In this document: positions 8,822 through 17,727 of the stretch, piece after piece
Position numbering within the stretch: the stretch's first letter is position 1
How the letters are laid out: the number at the start of each line of letters is the position of its first letter
Origin: Prevotella multiformis DSM 16608
GTDB lineage: Bacteria > Bacteroidota > Bacteroidia > Bacteroidales > Bacteroidaceae
Length of the DNA stretch: 64,000 nucleotides
Assembly (NCBI RefSeq): GCF_000191065.1
Contig: NZ_GL872283.1
Span: 310,885 to 374,884 of the forward strand
Direction: 5' to 3'
Notes under the pieces: model-generated
Told to the model about the DNA's origin: nothing
Databases searched by the model: none
Seen by the model: the letters and a program-made list of their open reading frames with translations, nothing else
Made by a program: the position numbers and the translations under genes

Positions 8822-9859
8822 ATGAAACATATCATTCAATATATAGCATATTCAACGGTCTGTGCGGCGGCTTTGCTTATGTCCAGCTGTGATACAGACG
8901 TTGAACCTGTAGACATCAACCAGCCCGGTATAGAGCGTCAGAATCCTGAACTCTATCAGAACTATCTTGCAGGCATCCGTGCTTACAAGGCAAGCAGTCA
9001 TAAGATTATGATGGCATGGTTCGATAACAGCCAGGCTGTTCCATTCACTCAGGCGCAGCATATCAACGCTGTTCCTGACAGTGTGGATTACGTTGTACTG
9101 ACAAATCCGGGAACGGTTACTGAACAGATGATGCAGGAAATCGAGGAAGTAAGAAGTCAGAAAGGTATGAAAGTCGTATTTCAGGTAAGCTGTGATGCTA
9201 TCAAGACAGTTTACGAAGCACGGAAGAAAGCCTTTATGGCAAAGCCTGAGAATGCTGGTAAGCACTTCCGTGACTTCAATGGTTTCCTGGTTGATTCTGT
9301 CAATACACAGTTACGTCTTGCTGATAAGTATAACTATGATGGTGTGATAATGGGATTCAATGCGAAGCTCACACATTATCTCAATGAGCAGGAAAAGGCT
9401 GAGGCTATTGCCTTGGAGAACGTTTTCTTAGGTATAACCAAGGACTGGAAAGAACGCCATAAAGACAAGGAACTGATAATAATGGGTCGTCCGCAGCATG
9501 TAACTGACAAGAGTCTGTTTGCACAGGCATGCTATCTCATTATCCCGACACAGGATGAGAAGTCCATATCGGGTGTTGATTATCTGGTTCGTAAGGCTGC
9601 GGTAGAAGGTGTGCCGACTGACAAGTTCATTCTTTTGGCAAACAACAAGTCTATCGACGAAACCGATACCAAGACCGGTTACTGGGGCAAGACTTTGGCC
9701 ATGCACGGTATTGCACGGTTCATTGCTTCGGACCATACCGGCTATACCTGTGCTGGAATGGGCTTGCTGAATGCCAATGTTGATTATTACAATGCCTCGT
9801 TCACCTATCCGAACCTGCGTAAGGTCATCTCAACTATCAATCCAACCGTTAAAGAGTAA
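8822..9859 (+). CDS. GH18-like surface lipoprotein lacking catalytic acids (putative glycan-binding protein)
   Basis: A 345-aa lipoprotein (lipobox LLMSSC) with a GH18-like TIM-barrel pattern: VDYVVLTNPGTV, GMKVVFQVS, NYDGVIMGFNAKL, ELIIMGRPQHV and GYWGKTLAMHGIARF. Active GH18 enzymes carry DGxxxDxDxE on strand four; the equivalent segment here reads DGVIMGFNAK, so the acidic catalytic pair is missing. The likely role is a surface glycan-binding protein that kept the GH18 fold. The true GH18 of the locus is two genes downstream. The function is inferred from fold pattern and context. Confidence 0.75.
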   Translation: MKHIIQYIAYSTVCAAALLMSSCDTDVEPVDINQPGIERQNPELYQNYLAGIRAYKASSHKIMMAWFDNSQAVPFTQAQHINAVPDSVDYVVLTNPGTVTEQMMQEIEEVRSQKGMKVVFQVSCDAIKTVYEARKKAFMAKPENAGKHFRDFNGFLVDSVNTQLRLADKYNYDGVIMGFNAKLTHYLNEQEKAEAIALENVFLGITKDWKERHKDKELIIMGRPQHVTDKSLFAQACYLIIPTQDEKSISGVDYLVRKAAVEGVPTDKFILLANNKSIDETDTKTGYWGKTLAMHGIARFIASDHTGYTCAGMGLLNANVDYYNASFTYPNLRKVISTINPTVKE

Positions 9860-9865
9860 AAGGAA

Positions 9866-11011
9866 ATGAAGAAGCTATTTAAATATTTTCCTGTCCTGGC
9901 AGCAGCTCTGTTGATGGCAGCATGCCAGAACAATGATGAAGCCGACTTCACAAGTAAGGCGTTCATAGATGGAAAGACTTTCACCAGTGAGACTATTATC
10001 AAAGATGCAAGTACCATGGTGAAGTCGTTGAAACTCTCGACCTCACGCCCTGCTGAGAAAGAACTGAATGCAACTTTCGCACCAGCTCCCCAGCTGCTGG
10101 AGACTTATAACAAGGCCTATTACGGTCATGCCGTATTGCTGCCAGACACTTGTTATAAGGTACTCGTGGGTGAGGTGAAAATCAATCAGGGCAGTGTGAA
10201 GAGTAATGAGGCACGGTTTGAATTCTCCAAGCTCGGCGACCTGGACCGTTCGACGACATATGTCCTGCCCGTAACGGTCGACTGCAAGGATATTGAAGTC
10301 CTGCAGGCGGCCAAGAACTATTACTTTGTGTTCCGTGCAGGTGCGCTCATCAATGTTGTAGCTGACATGAGCAAGAACTATCTGCAGGTAGACTGGAAGA
10401 CCCCGGACCTGGTTACTGACATGCACCAGATTACGATGGAGGCACTCATCTACCCGCGTGAATTCGGCAAGCTCATCTCTACCATCATGGGTATTGAGGG
10501 CAACTTCCTCATGCGTATCGGTGATGCAGGCTTCCCTGACAATCAGATTCAGATAGCGACCCGCAGCGGAAACTTCCCAGACTACGACTCCAACAAGGGT
10601 CTGCTGACCAAGCGCTGGCAGCATGTGGCCATGACCTACAATGCTGATACACGTGAGGTGAAAGTATATGTCAACGGCATGCTGCAGTCGCACGGCACGC
10701 TTCGTATGGGAACGGTAACCATCAAGGGAGATTCTCCTGACCGTATGTTCCTCATTGGCAAGTCTTATGATGATGCCCGCTGGTTCGAGGGCAATATGTC
10801 TGAAGTACGTGTCTGGAATGTTGTCCGTACGCAGGAAGAGATTGCCGGACACATCTACAGCGTTGACCCGAAGACTCCCGGTCTCGTGGGCTATTGGAAG
10901 ATGGACGACAGTTCCAGTCCCAACATCGTAAAGGATGCTACGGGCAACGGTAATGACGCCAAGGCTGACAAACCGCTGCCATGGCATAATGTTTCATTGC
11001 CAGAGAAATAA
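9866..11011 (+). CDS. DUF1735 and LamG domain lipoprotein (putative surface glycan-binding protein)
   Basis: A 381-aa lipoprotein (lipobox LLMAAC) starting 6 bp after the previous gene. An N-terminal DUF1735-type beta domain (about residues 30-160) precedes a C-terminal concanavalin/LamG-like domain (about 175-375), shown by RWQHVAMTYNADTREVKVYVNGM, SEVRVWNVVRTQEEI and GYWKMDD. Such proteins in Bacteroides loci bind glycan at the cell surface next to the SusCD pair. No catalytic motif is visible. Confidence 0.82.
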   Translation: MKKLFKYFPVLAAALLMAACQNNDEADFTSKAFIDGKTFTSETIIKDASTMVKSLKLSTSRPAEKELNATFAPAPQLLETYNKAYYGHAVLLPDTCYKVLVGEVKINQGSVKSNEARFEFSKLGDLDRSTTYVLPVTVDCKDIEVLQAAKNYYFVFRAGALINVVADMSKNYLQVDWKTPDLVTDMHQITMEALIYPREFGKLISTIMGIEGNFLMRIGDAGFPDNQIQIATRSGNFPDYDSNKGLLTKRWQHVAMTYNADTREVKVYVNGMLQSHGTLRMGTVTIKGDSPDRMFLIGKSYDDARWFEGNMSEVRVWNVVRTQEEIAGHIYSVDPKTPGLVGYWKMDDSSSPNIVKDATGNGNDAKADKPLPWHNVSLPEK

Positions 11012-11033
11012 TCTGTTAAACGTTTTAATCAAA

Positions 11034-12401
11034 ATGACATTTATGAATATCAACAATATTAAAACACTCGCACTCTCAATGCTCGGCATGGCTCTGGCTG
11101 TATCCTGCTCGGAGAGTATCGATGTGCCTCTTGTTCCGGAAGGCGGTTACAAGCCATTGGAGAACAGTCTTGCTTTCCTCACGGACAAGTACGGATGCAG
11201 CAGTCAGGATTCCCTTGTCTTCAATGAGAAGGGTTCGACGGACTTTTACGTGAACCTCACCCAGGCAGCCAAGGTGAATGAAGACTATACGCTGGTGTAT
11301 GATGCCAAGGCACTTGAGAATTATAACAAGATGCATGGCACAGCCTTCGAGGCACTGCCCGAATCACTCGTTACGGTGAGCGGTGGTGTTACGGTAAATG
11401 CCGGCGCGACGAAATCTTCCAAGGTGACTGTAAGCTATACCACGGCTGCGGATCTGAAGGAAAATGGCGTTTATGCCATTCCTCTGAGTGTGAAAGGTAT
11501 AAGCCAGACATCAAAGGACAAGGGTGAGTTCGTTCTCTTTGTGCGTGACATTACCAAGATGCCGAACTGCCATAAGGACAACGGCTTGCAGGTAATCAGC
11601 TGTATGGAGGTGAACGATGCCAATCCGCTGCACAACCTGTGTTACACGCTGAAGGAGTCGAAGAAGTATGTCTTTGACCAGGTTATTCTTTTCTCCGGTA
11701 ACATCAACTACAATGCTGAGAGCGGTGAGGTGTATAACTATAACAATGAGAACGTGCAGCACCTGCTCGATTATAAGGAGAAGTACCTGAAGCCGTTGCA
11801 GGAGAAGGGTATGAAGGTGATTCTCGGCATTCTCGGAAACCATGACCGTTCGGGTGTTGCCAACCTCTCCAAGGAGGGTGCGATTAAGTTTGCACAGGAG
11901 TTGAAAGCCGTTGTTGATGCCTACGGACTTGACGGTGTGTTCTTCGACGATGAATATTCCAACTATGGCGATTACCCCGGTTTCGTCTCACCTTCCATAG
12001 AAGCGGCATCCCGCCTTTGCTACGAGTGCAAGCGGATCATGCCCGACAAGCTCATAGAAGTCTATGTCTACAGCCGCACGGGAAGCCTGGAGACTGTTGA
12101 CGGCCACAAGCCGGGCGAGTTCATCGACTATGCCCTGCAGGATTACGGACGCTACGGCGACCTTTCCAACAACTATGAAGGCCTGTCGCCTAAGGGCATG
12201 ATACAGGGATCATCAGAGTTCGGACAAGGTCGTATCATTTCTTTTAATACTGCAAAATCTATCAAGACTGACGGTTATGGTGGTACGATGGTCTTCGGTC
12301 TGACCCCTCAGAACGGCTATGTGACCCGTCTGAACAACATCACGCGTGCCTTCTATGGAGAGGAAACCGTGCGGACGGGTAGTTATGCAAAAGATTGGTA
12401 A
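11034..12401 (+). CDS. GH18 endo-beta-N-acetylglucosaminidase-like lipoprotein (Endo H/F type)
   Basis: A 455-aa lipoprotein (lipobox ALAVSC) with an N-terminal DUF1735-like domain (about 30-170) and a C-terminal GH18 domain (about 185-455). The strand-four motif YGLDGVFFDDEY contains D305, D306 and E307, the expected assistant and acid residues. The preceding ILGILGNHDRSG and FSGNINYNA resemble Endo H and Endo F, which cut the chitobiose core of N-glycans. The start at 11034 (MTFMNIN) follows the previous stop; the longer open frame reaching back to 10935 would overlap the LamG gene by 77 bp and is rejected. ATG 11043 is also possible. Confidence 0.88.
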   Translation: MTFMNINNIKTLALSMLGMALAVSCSESIDVPLVPEGGYKPLENSLAFLTDKYGCSSQDSLVFNEKGSTDFYVNLTQAAKVNEDYTLVYDAKALENYNKMHGTAFEALPESLVTVSGGVTVNAGATKSSKVTVSYTTAADLKENGVYAIPLSVKGISQTSKDKGEFVLFVRDITKMPNCHKDNGLQVISCMEVNDANPLHNLCYTLKESKKYVFDQVILFSGNINYNAESGEVYNYNNENVQHLLDYKEKYLKPLQEKGMKVILGILGNHDRSGVANLSKEGAIKFAQELKAVVDAYGLDGVFFDDEYSNYGDYPGFVSPSIEAASRLCYECKRIMPDKLIEVYVYSRTGSLETVDGHKPGEFIDYALQDYGRYGDLSNNYEGLSPKGMIQGSSEFGQGRIISFNTAKSIKTDGYGGTMVFGLTPQNGYVTRLNNITRAFYGEETVRTGSYAKDW

Positions 12402-12421
12402 CCTGCTAAACACTTGAAACA

Positions 12422-13408
12422 ATGAAACTGAGATATTTCTATTCAGCCGTAATGACGGCATTTCTTGCCTTGGGTTTTACAGCCTGCAGCAACGATGAAG
12501 ACACACCGGAAGTGAAGCCGGAACCCAAGGTGGAGACAGCCCTCACGTTCGATTCCGACACCGTGAGTGTCGGAGTGGGTGAGACGGCCACGTTCAACAT
12601 CACTGCCGGAGGCGGCGAATACAGGGCTTTCTGTGAGAATCCTGATGTCGCAACGTTGACAATCAAGGGGAATGCGATTACTGTGGCCGCTGTAAAAAGC
12701 GGACTTACAGGCATCGTGGTCTCCGATGCTGCCGGCAATTACAGGCGTGTGCTTGTAAAGGCAATGTACAAGAAGATTCTTCTTGACAAAGAGGAGGTCG
12801 GCGTGCAGATAAAGGCCGGACACACCGAGAGTTCTGCCACGCTGACCGTCACCGGTGGGAACGGCGGCTATGAAGCGGTCAGCGACCATGAAGACATTGC
12901 CGAGGTCTATTCCGTCGTAGACAACGTCATCACCATCCGCGGGCTCAGCAACGGAACGGCTACGCTTACCATTACCGACAAGATGGGCGTCAGCAGGACG
13001 GTGAAGGTAACGGTTACGACGACCGATATTCCTTTCACCGATGAGGAGAAGGCTGCCATCATGGCATCCACACAGGAGAACTTCGTCTTCGATGGCAGTC
13101 ATGCACAGTCGTATGGCAGTTTCTCCATCGGGGAAAAGGACGGCAAGCAGCTTGCGCAATGGAACTACAGTGATTATATCTATCTGAAGTGCTGGTTCAG
13201 CGGCGACCTCTCCGTAGGGAAGAAAGCGGACGGGAAAATTGAAGTCAAGACAGACTATTGGAGCAGTGACGTGACGGTCTACGAAGGTGCGAATGTCGAG
13301 ATCCTCAAGGTTTCCGATACGCACGTATGGGGAATCATGTGGATTCTGAAAGACGACTATCTCCACTATGGCTACTTCGTCCTGCCGAAGGCTGAGGCGG
13401 ATGATTAA
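12422..13408 (+). CDS. Lipoprotein with Big_2-like domains
   Basis: A 328-aa lipoprotein (lipobox LGFTAC). Two bacterial Ig-like segments are visible (about residues 40-115 and 118-205), with the pattern VGVGETATFNITAGGGEYRAF and the related ATLTVTGGNGGYEAV plus ITIRGLSNGTATLTITD. The C-terminal 120 residues are unrecognised and rich in aromatic residues. As the last gene of the operon it probably binds glycan or holds the complex on the surface. A strong terminator follows about 90 bp downstream. Confidence 0.75.
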   Translation: MKLRYFYSAVMTAFLALGFTACSNDEDTPEVKPEPKVETALTFDSDTVSVGVGETATFNITAGGGEYRAFCENPDVATLTIKGNAITVAAVKSGLTGIVVSDAAGNYRRVLVKAMYKKILLDKEEVGVQIKAGHTESSATLTVTGGNGGYEAVSDHEDIAEVYSVVDNVITIRGLSNGTATLTITDKMGVSRTVKVTVTTTDIPFTDEEKAAIMASTQENFVFDGSHAQSYGSFSIGEKDGKQLAQWNYSDYIYLKCWFSGDLSVGKKADGKIEVKTDYWSSDVTVYEGANVEILKVSDTHVWGIMWILKDDYLHYGYFVLPKAEADD

Positions 13409-13500
13409 ACAGAGACCCGGTTGATTCAACCGAGGCTTGTGCCGGCCTTGACGAACCAATGGGTTTTTCCGGTGGTCGGACGAGGCCTCGAACAGCAGAA

Positions 13501-13534
13501 GGGATGCACCTGCCGATGGGTGCATCCCTTTTTT
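13501..13534 (+). terminator. Rho-independent terminator of the glycan locus
   Basis: A perfect 10-bp stem, GGGATGCACC (13501-13510) paired with GGTGCATCCC (13519-13528), is followed immediately by six T residues. It lies about 90 bp after the Big_2 lipoprotein stop. Confidence 0.9.
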
Positions 13535-13661
13535 CGGCCGACCGGTCGCCCGATGAGGATCCGGCCACTTGCGGTTGCCCTGTTGTCTCCCGCTGGACAT
13601 GACGCTGGTGGTGTCATTGCGAGCCGTCATCTGGAAATGTGCATGCCCGTATAGTTGTATT

Positions 13662-13705
13662 TTTCTACATGGTGATAAATATTTCTTTACGTGTTAAGAT
13701 GATGT
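13662..13705 (+). repeat. Left-end 22-bp direct repeats of the mobile element
   Basis: Two adjacent 22-bp units, one with core CTACATGGTGATAA and one with core TTTACGTGTTAAGATG. They match, on the same strand, the four-unit array at the right end (24361-24448). These are probably integrase arm-type or excision-factor sites. GTTACC (13735-13740) and GGTAAC (13760-13765) lie just inside. Confidence 0.6.
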
Positions 13706-13939
13706 CTAAAACGTATCTAATTGAGAAAGAAGAAGTTACCTCGCTGTAAAAACTAAACAGGTAACGATTTGGAAACGAGCGAAGTGCTTTCTGTCGCATG
13801 TTTCTACATCAACAAAGAACGCTTGTTATTCTATTTGCAAAGATAATCATTTGCTTTGAATAACAAGCTCTTTTGATAAGATTTTCGCTCTTTTACTTCA
13901 TCCTTGAGTTTTTGGACGATTGGGAATAGAGAAGAGCTG

Positions 13940-15019
13940 TTATATACCTCTTCCTCGTTTCTTCTTTTTCTTGGCTTGGTTTCTGAGTTTATGTTGCCAA
14001 GCCATCTCGGCATAATCATCACCGTGTGTCTGTAGATTGATAAGTCCACCTGCTCCCGAAATCATTTCTTCGGCAGCATTCAAGGCGGTGCTTGCTACAT
14101 TTCCTACGGCTTGTGCAATGGATGAACTGTCATTTGCTTTTGCAGGCGGTATGTATGAACGACTGGGAGGAACAAGTTGATAGCCTGTGTCTGATTGAAC
14201 TTTATTCTTTGTAGTCTTATCTGCTATTGTGTGAGCTTTTATTATCGTCTCCTTTGTTTCGGCTTTATTGGCTATCTCAAAGTTCTTCTGCAAGGAACGG
14301 TACCCGAACTCTCTGCCGATTTCAGAAGCTTTGAATGTCTGGCCACAGTAGGAGAACTTCAAACCATAGACTTTTCCCTGTTTGTTCTTCATGCGCTCTA
14401 TGATAATGTTGTTCTTGTTCAATTCGTAGAGAAACATGGAGTGCCCTGATATGCCACCGCCTTTATATTTATCCAACAAGGCATAACAGATTTGCTGTAC
14501 TTCTTTCTTTGTTTGCTCTCTCGTAGGATTGGCTTTTGCTTTCTGATGCTTCCTTTCCGCCCTGACCTCCTTTGCGATAGTCAAGCCTTTCGAGCGACTT
14601 ATTTCCTCCGCCACTCTTGCTGTCCTGTTGCTTACAAAGGTGGTGTCATAGACCTCCCCATACAGGCTGATGCGGTTGGCAATGATATGGATATGTCTGT
14701 TGTCGGTGTCCTTGTGTGTTACCGCCACCCATTGATGGTTGTCAAGTCCCATTTGTTTGGCAAACAGATGGGCTATCCGCATAAGTTCAGATACGGGCAG
14801 TTTCTTCTCGTCTTGTGGTGCTATACCGATTTCGATGCGGAGGAACTTGTTCCTGCAACGTGTATTGTAATCGTTCACCATCTTCATTTCCTCGTAAATT
14901 TCTTTTGGTGTCGTTCCACAGAGATTGTGAAAGGGAAGTGTTTTACCGAGTTTTCCCTCTCTGAAAATATATTCCAGCGCATTGCTGCCATGCGCAATTG
15001 CTCTACATTTTCCTATCAT
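13940..15019 (-). CDS. Relaxase/mobilization nuclease
   Basis: A 359-aa relaxase that would nick oriT and lead strand transfer. The histidine triad appears as HKDTDNRHIHIIANRI (about residues 102-117), and a candidate nucleophile tyrosine is Y17 in NALEYIF. The C-terminus is lysine and arginine rich. It overlaps the upstream mobC-like gene by 17 bp. The family is the Bacteroides mobilizable-element relaxase type. The MobC-like accessory protein and a palindrome-rich segment upstream of it (15500-15650) complete the mobilization module. Confidence 0.9.
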   Translation of the reverse strand: MIGKCRAIAHGSNALEYIFREGKLGKTLPFHNLCGTTPKEIYEEMKMVNDYNTRCRNKFLRIEIGIAPQDEKKLPVSELMRIAHLFAKQMGLDNHQWVAVTHKDTDNRHIHIIANRISLYGEVYDTTFVSNRTARVAEEISRSKGLTIAKEVRAERKHQKAKANPTREQTKKEVQQICYALLDKYKGGGISGHSMFLYELNKNNIIIERMKNKQGKVYGLKFSYCGQTFKASEIGREFGYRSLQKNFEIANKAETKETIIKAHTIADKTTKNKVQSDTGYQLVPPSRSYIPPAKANDSSSIAQAVGNVASTALNAAEEMISGAGGLINLQTHGDDYAEMAWQHKLRNQAKKKKKRGRGI

Positions 15020-15434
15020 TCTCCATTAGATTTAAGAGTTTAATTGCCCTTTCCTCAATGCGGTATTTGGGATTGAAGAAACGCTTAAATGCCTCCCTTG
15101 CCAGATAGGAAAGACTTTGAGTAATCAGTACCCATGCATCATCCTTTACCTTGATAAGATTGGAAATATGTGAGAAGAAGTAGGCAGTTCGTCTGAGTAG
15201 CTCGATGGCTTCCCTTTCATTGTCGGTCATCTTAGGGACGGCAATTACTTCACCATTCAGGAGTATCTCACGGCAGTAGTCTGAGAACTTCCGCCCTGTA
15301 CTTTCTACCTTTGACCTAATACGCTGCTTTTCCTCTCTTGTACATCTTACCTTGATGAACTCCGTCTTGTTCATCCTCACTTCTTCCTTACCTCGTTGCT
15401 GCCACTTGGCAGTCTTTCTATTATATCTGTCCAT
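15003..15434 (-). CDS. MobC-like relaxosome accessory protein
   Basis: A 143-aa basic protein with a ribbon-helix-helix-like N-terminus (FIKVRCTREEKQRIRSKVESTGRKFSDYCREILL), typical of MobC/MobA accessory factors that bind oriT and recruit the relaxase. It lies directly upstream of the relaxase, overlapping by 17 bp. An internal Met at 15374 (MNKTEF) is an equally good start and would give 123 aa. The 5' side faces the candidate oriT. Confidence 0.8.
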   Translation of the reverse strand: MDRYNRKTAKWQQRGKEEVRMNKTEFIKVRCTREEKQRIRSKVESTGRKFSDYCREILLNGEVIAVPKMTDNEREAIELLRRTAYFFSHISNLIKVKDDAWVLITQSLSYLAREAFKRFFNPKYRIEERAIKLLNLMENDRKM

Positions 15435-15499
15435 ATAAGTTTCTTTGAAAGTTAATCATTTTAGATGATTTGTTGTTGCTTAATTTCTGAACACTGACC

Positions 15500-15650
15500 G
15501 ATGAGAACGAAGTGATTACGGTCTTATCTCCCCCGACAATAAAACGAGGGGAGCAAGCGCAGTTTGTGGGTACAAACTGACGTCTTGCAATGTCAGCTAA
15601 CGAAACGTTTACGCATAAAGCGTTTTGTCGTCCAAAAATGAATGCTATGC
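15500..15650. other. Candidate origin of transfer (oriT) region
   Basis: The gene-free segment between mobC and the DUF3408 gene (15435-15797) contains a perfect 8-bp inverted repeat, CAGTTTGT-GGGT-ACAAACTG (15560-15579). It also holds CCCCC/GGGGG arms around 15530-15552 and a looser pair, ACGAAACG and CGTTTTGT (about 15600-15630). Position upstream of the mobilization genes and palindromic structure fit an oriT. The nick site is not identifiable by eye. Confidence 0.5.
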
Positions 15651-15797
15651 ATTCAGAAGATTAACTGTGTTCGTGGCATTCCCACCGTTCAATGTGTTCA
15701 GTAAAAATCTATTGTTGGTACTATCCTAAAACGGTCGAGGATTTTGAGTGAAAGGGACATCCTTTTACTTGATAGTCCTTAACTGTTTTTCTGTTGT

Positions 15798-16262
15798 TTA
15801 TAGCTTCCTCCATTTCTCTATATCTTCTCCGTATTCTTCCAAATGAATGCGCACGATGTTTTCCACGAAACTTGAAAGATTGCTACCCCTGTCACCCAAC
15901 CTGCGAACGATGAAGTCGGCACGTTCCTGCGTCTCTCTGCTCAGATAGACCGCCTTTCTCTCACTTAGCTTTGTCGGAATAAGGAACGCTTGCTTGTATG
16001 CTTCGAGTGTCTCTTTTCTCATCTTGGCACTGATGCGTCGTTGAATAGTTGCATGCTCTGTATGCAGTACAGGCTCGGATGGCGTGGCATGCTCTATGGC
16101 ATGCTCTGTTTCTTGTTGTTTTTGCTCTTGAATATTTTTCATTCTCCTTGCCCGAAATTCAGCGGCGGTTTGTCCGTTTGAACTTTTAGCCGGGCTTACG
16201 CCAAAAGTTTCTCCTATGAAACGATCTATTTCTTCTATGTTTCTTCTTTCCTTTTTCATCAC
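15798..16262 (-). CDS. DUF3408 family mobile-element protein
   Basis: A 154-aa protein with a variable, charged N-terminal half and a conserved C-terminal part (about residues 90-154: AYKQAFLIPTKLSERKAVYLSRETQERADFIVRRLG, then SSFVENIVRIHLEEYGEDIEKWRKL). This matches the DUF3408 proteins common in Bacteroides conjugative and mobilizable elements. The helical C-terminus suggests a ribbon-helix-helix-like DNA-binding role in transfer. It starts with two consecutive Met codons. Confidence 0.78.
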   Translation of the reverse strand: MMKKERRNIEEIDRFIGETFGVSPAKSSNGQTAAEFRARRMKNIQEQKQQETEHAIEHATPSEPVLHTEHATIQRRISAKMRKETLEAYKQAFLIPTKLSERKAVYLSRETQERADFIVRRLGDRGSNLSSFVENIVRIHLEEYGEDIEKWRKL

Positions 16263-17030
16263 TCTATCTTATTTTAAGTTTGACTTGTTTTACCGTTTTC
16301 AAACTTTTTCATCCTTCTTCTTACTACATACTATTCTGTGATAAGTAATTGATAATCAGTAATGCTTGATAGTGTAGGGCGATACTACACATTTTACTAC
16401 ATTCGGCTACTACAAGTTTGAAGGAATGGAGATGGGGAAGCTTTCCCCGTTGCTTATACTTGCCTGCATCTGCGTTCTTTTTCATTATTCCCTTGAATTG
16501 GTTTCCAAGAGTGAAGTTAGGGTGAGAATGCGTAACTTCCAAGCATTCAGAGCCTTCTTGCATAATGTTGCACCTGTCTGCTGTAAAATTCTTAGGGAAA
16601 CGGGCAGGCAAGAAGAGCATTTATTGCCTCATTAAGCAAAAAACGGGTGACAGGAAAGAAAGGTTAGCAGAAATATGATTGCCGTTGTTTGCTTTCAGAT
16701 GCACTCTTTTGCTTTGATTACCTTATTAACCTCATTTGTGCAGTGGCAAGAACATCAATCTGTCTCTTTTGTCCTTGTCATAGCGCCACAAGCTGCCACT
16801 TGAATGAAAGCGATAGAATGAGAAATATCCGATATTAATTTTACATCGAAAAAAGAAGACGGGGCAGGAAAACGCAAATGCGAACCGATGATGCAGATTA
16901 CCTCTTTCCTTATTCTTCCCGGCATTTCCCTGCTGTTCACCACAGCTTTGAGAGGTGTACGCACGCCATTATCTTTGCCGATGGAAACTGGAAAGATTTG
17001 AAACAACAAACAATAAAACAAGATAAGATT
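16263..17030. other. Regulatory intergenic region of the mobile element
   Basis: About 770 bp without a convincing gene; small frames at 16324-16620 and 16426-16635 lack family features. It holds repeated ACTAC motifs around 16375-16415, an inverted pair GCAGTGGCA and TGCCACTTG (about 16740-16805), and a strong promoter at 16947-16977 for the HTH gene pair. Confidence 0.5.
16947..16977 (+). promoter_or_regulatory. Promoter of the HTH gene pair (TTTG-N19-TATCTTTG)
   Basis: TTTG (16947-16950) and TATCTTTG (16970-16977) are separated by 19 nt. The predicted start near 16984 lies about 47 nt upstream of ATG 17031. This is one of the best consensus matches in the window. Confidence 0.75.
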
Positions 17031-17321
17031 ATGAACTATTACGTCATTACAGAAACCAATTGGGCAAAGCTGCGAGATGAAATCTTGAGCCTTGCAGAAT
17101 GCTGCCACAAAGCATTCGGAGAAAAGAGCAAACACACCGACTGGCTGCACAACGGAGATGTGTGCAGGTTACTCAACATCAGCAAACGCACCTTGCAGCA
17201 TTATCGTGATACGGGTGTGCTGCCATTTACGCAAATCGGACACAAGTGCTATTACAAGCGCGAAGATGTGGAAACACTGCTTCTTATGAAGTCGAACAAA
17301 CCTAAAAACAAAATGATATGA
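17031..17321 (+). CDS. Excisionase-like helix-turn-helix protein 1
   Basis: A 96-aa protein with a MerR/excisionase-type winged helix (DVCRLLNISKRTLQHYRDTGVLPFTQIGHKCYYKREDVETLL). Such proteins act as recombination directionality factors or regulators in Bacteroides elements. I chose ATG 17031 because homology and a promoter support it; the longer frame from 16878 runs through the promoter. The stop overlaps the next start by 3 bp. Confidence 0.8.
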   Translation: MNYYVITETNWAKLRDEILSLAECCHKAFGEKSKHTDWLHNGDVCRLLNISKRTLQHYRDTGVLPFTQIGHKCYYKREDVETLLLMKSNKPKNKMI

Positions 17322-17623
17322 TGGAAACAGCAAGAGACTTGAACATGGAGTCGGACGAGATGCAGTTGGTCGTCTCAGCGTTGAGAGGTGTAGGTAAACG
17401 AATAGTAGAAGTGGCGGATACACACAAGCCACTCTTTGCAGGCGAACTTTTCCTAACGGGCAAGGAAGTGTGCGAGCGACTGTATATCAGTCCCCGTACC
17501 TTGCAGGACTACCGAGACAGGAAGATTATTCCCTACACGCAGTTTGCAGGAAAGATACTCTACAAGGTTTCGGACTTGGAGAAGATGCTGGAGGAGAATT
17601 ATCAGGGTAGTCAGACAGGATAA
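17318..17623 (+). CDS. Excisionase-like helix-turn-helix protein 2
   Basis: A 101-aa paralogue of the preceding gene, with the same MerR/excisionase fold (LTGKEVCERLYISPRTLQDYRDRKIIPYTQFAGKILYKVSDLEKMLEENY). Its start overlaps the preceding stop, so the two are probably co-translated. A pair of related HTH proteins next to mobilization genes is usual in Bacteroides elements and probably controls excision or mob expression. Start codons at 17318 and 17321 are both ATG. Confidence 0.8.
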   Translation: MMETARDLNMESDEMQLVVSALRGVGKRIVEVADTHKPLFAGELFLTGKEVCERLYISPRTLQDYRDRKIIPYTQFAGKILYKVSDLEKMLEENYQGSQTG

Positions 17624-17727
17624 AGGCAATAAGCGTATATTGGTGAATGGATAACGGCACTTGAGCAGAGATATATCTGTTTCAAGTGCCGTTCGTTTAT
17701 TGGTAAGTTCTTCGTTTAATCATTTTT

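Noticed and set aside
10935..11033. Longer N-terminus for the GH18 gene
   Set aside because: It would overlap the end of the LamG gene and hide the signal peptide. ATG 11034 gives a lipoprotein signal.
16324..16635. Two opposite small frames in the mobile element intergenic region
   Set aside because: No family features and mutual overlap. The region is better explained as regulatory.
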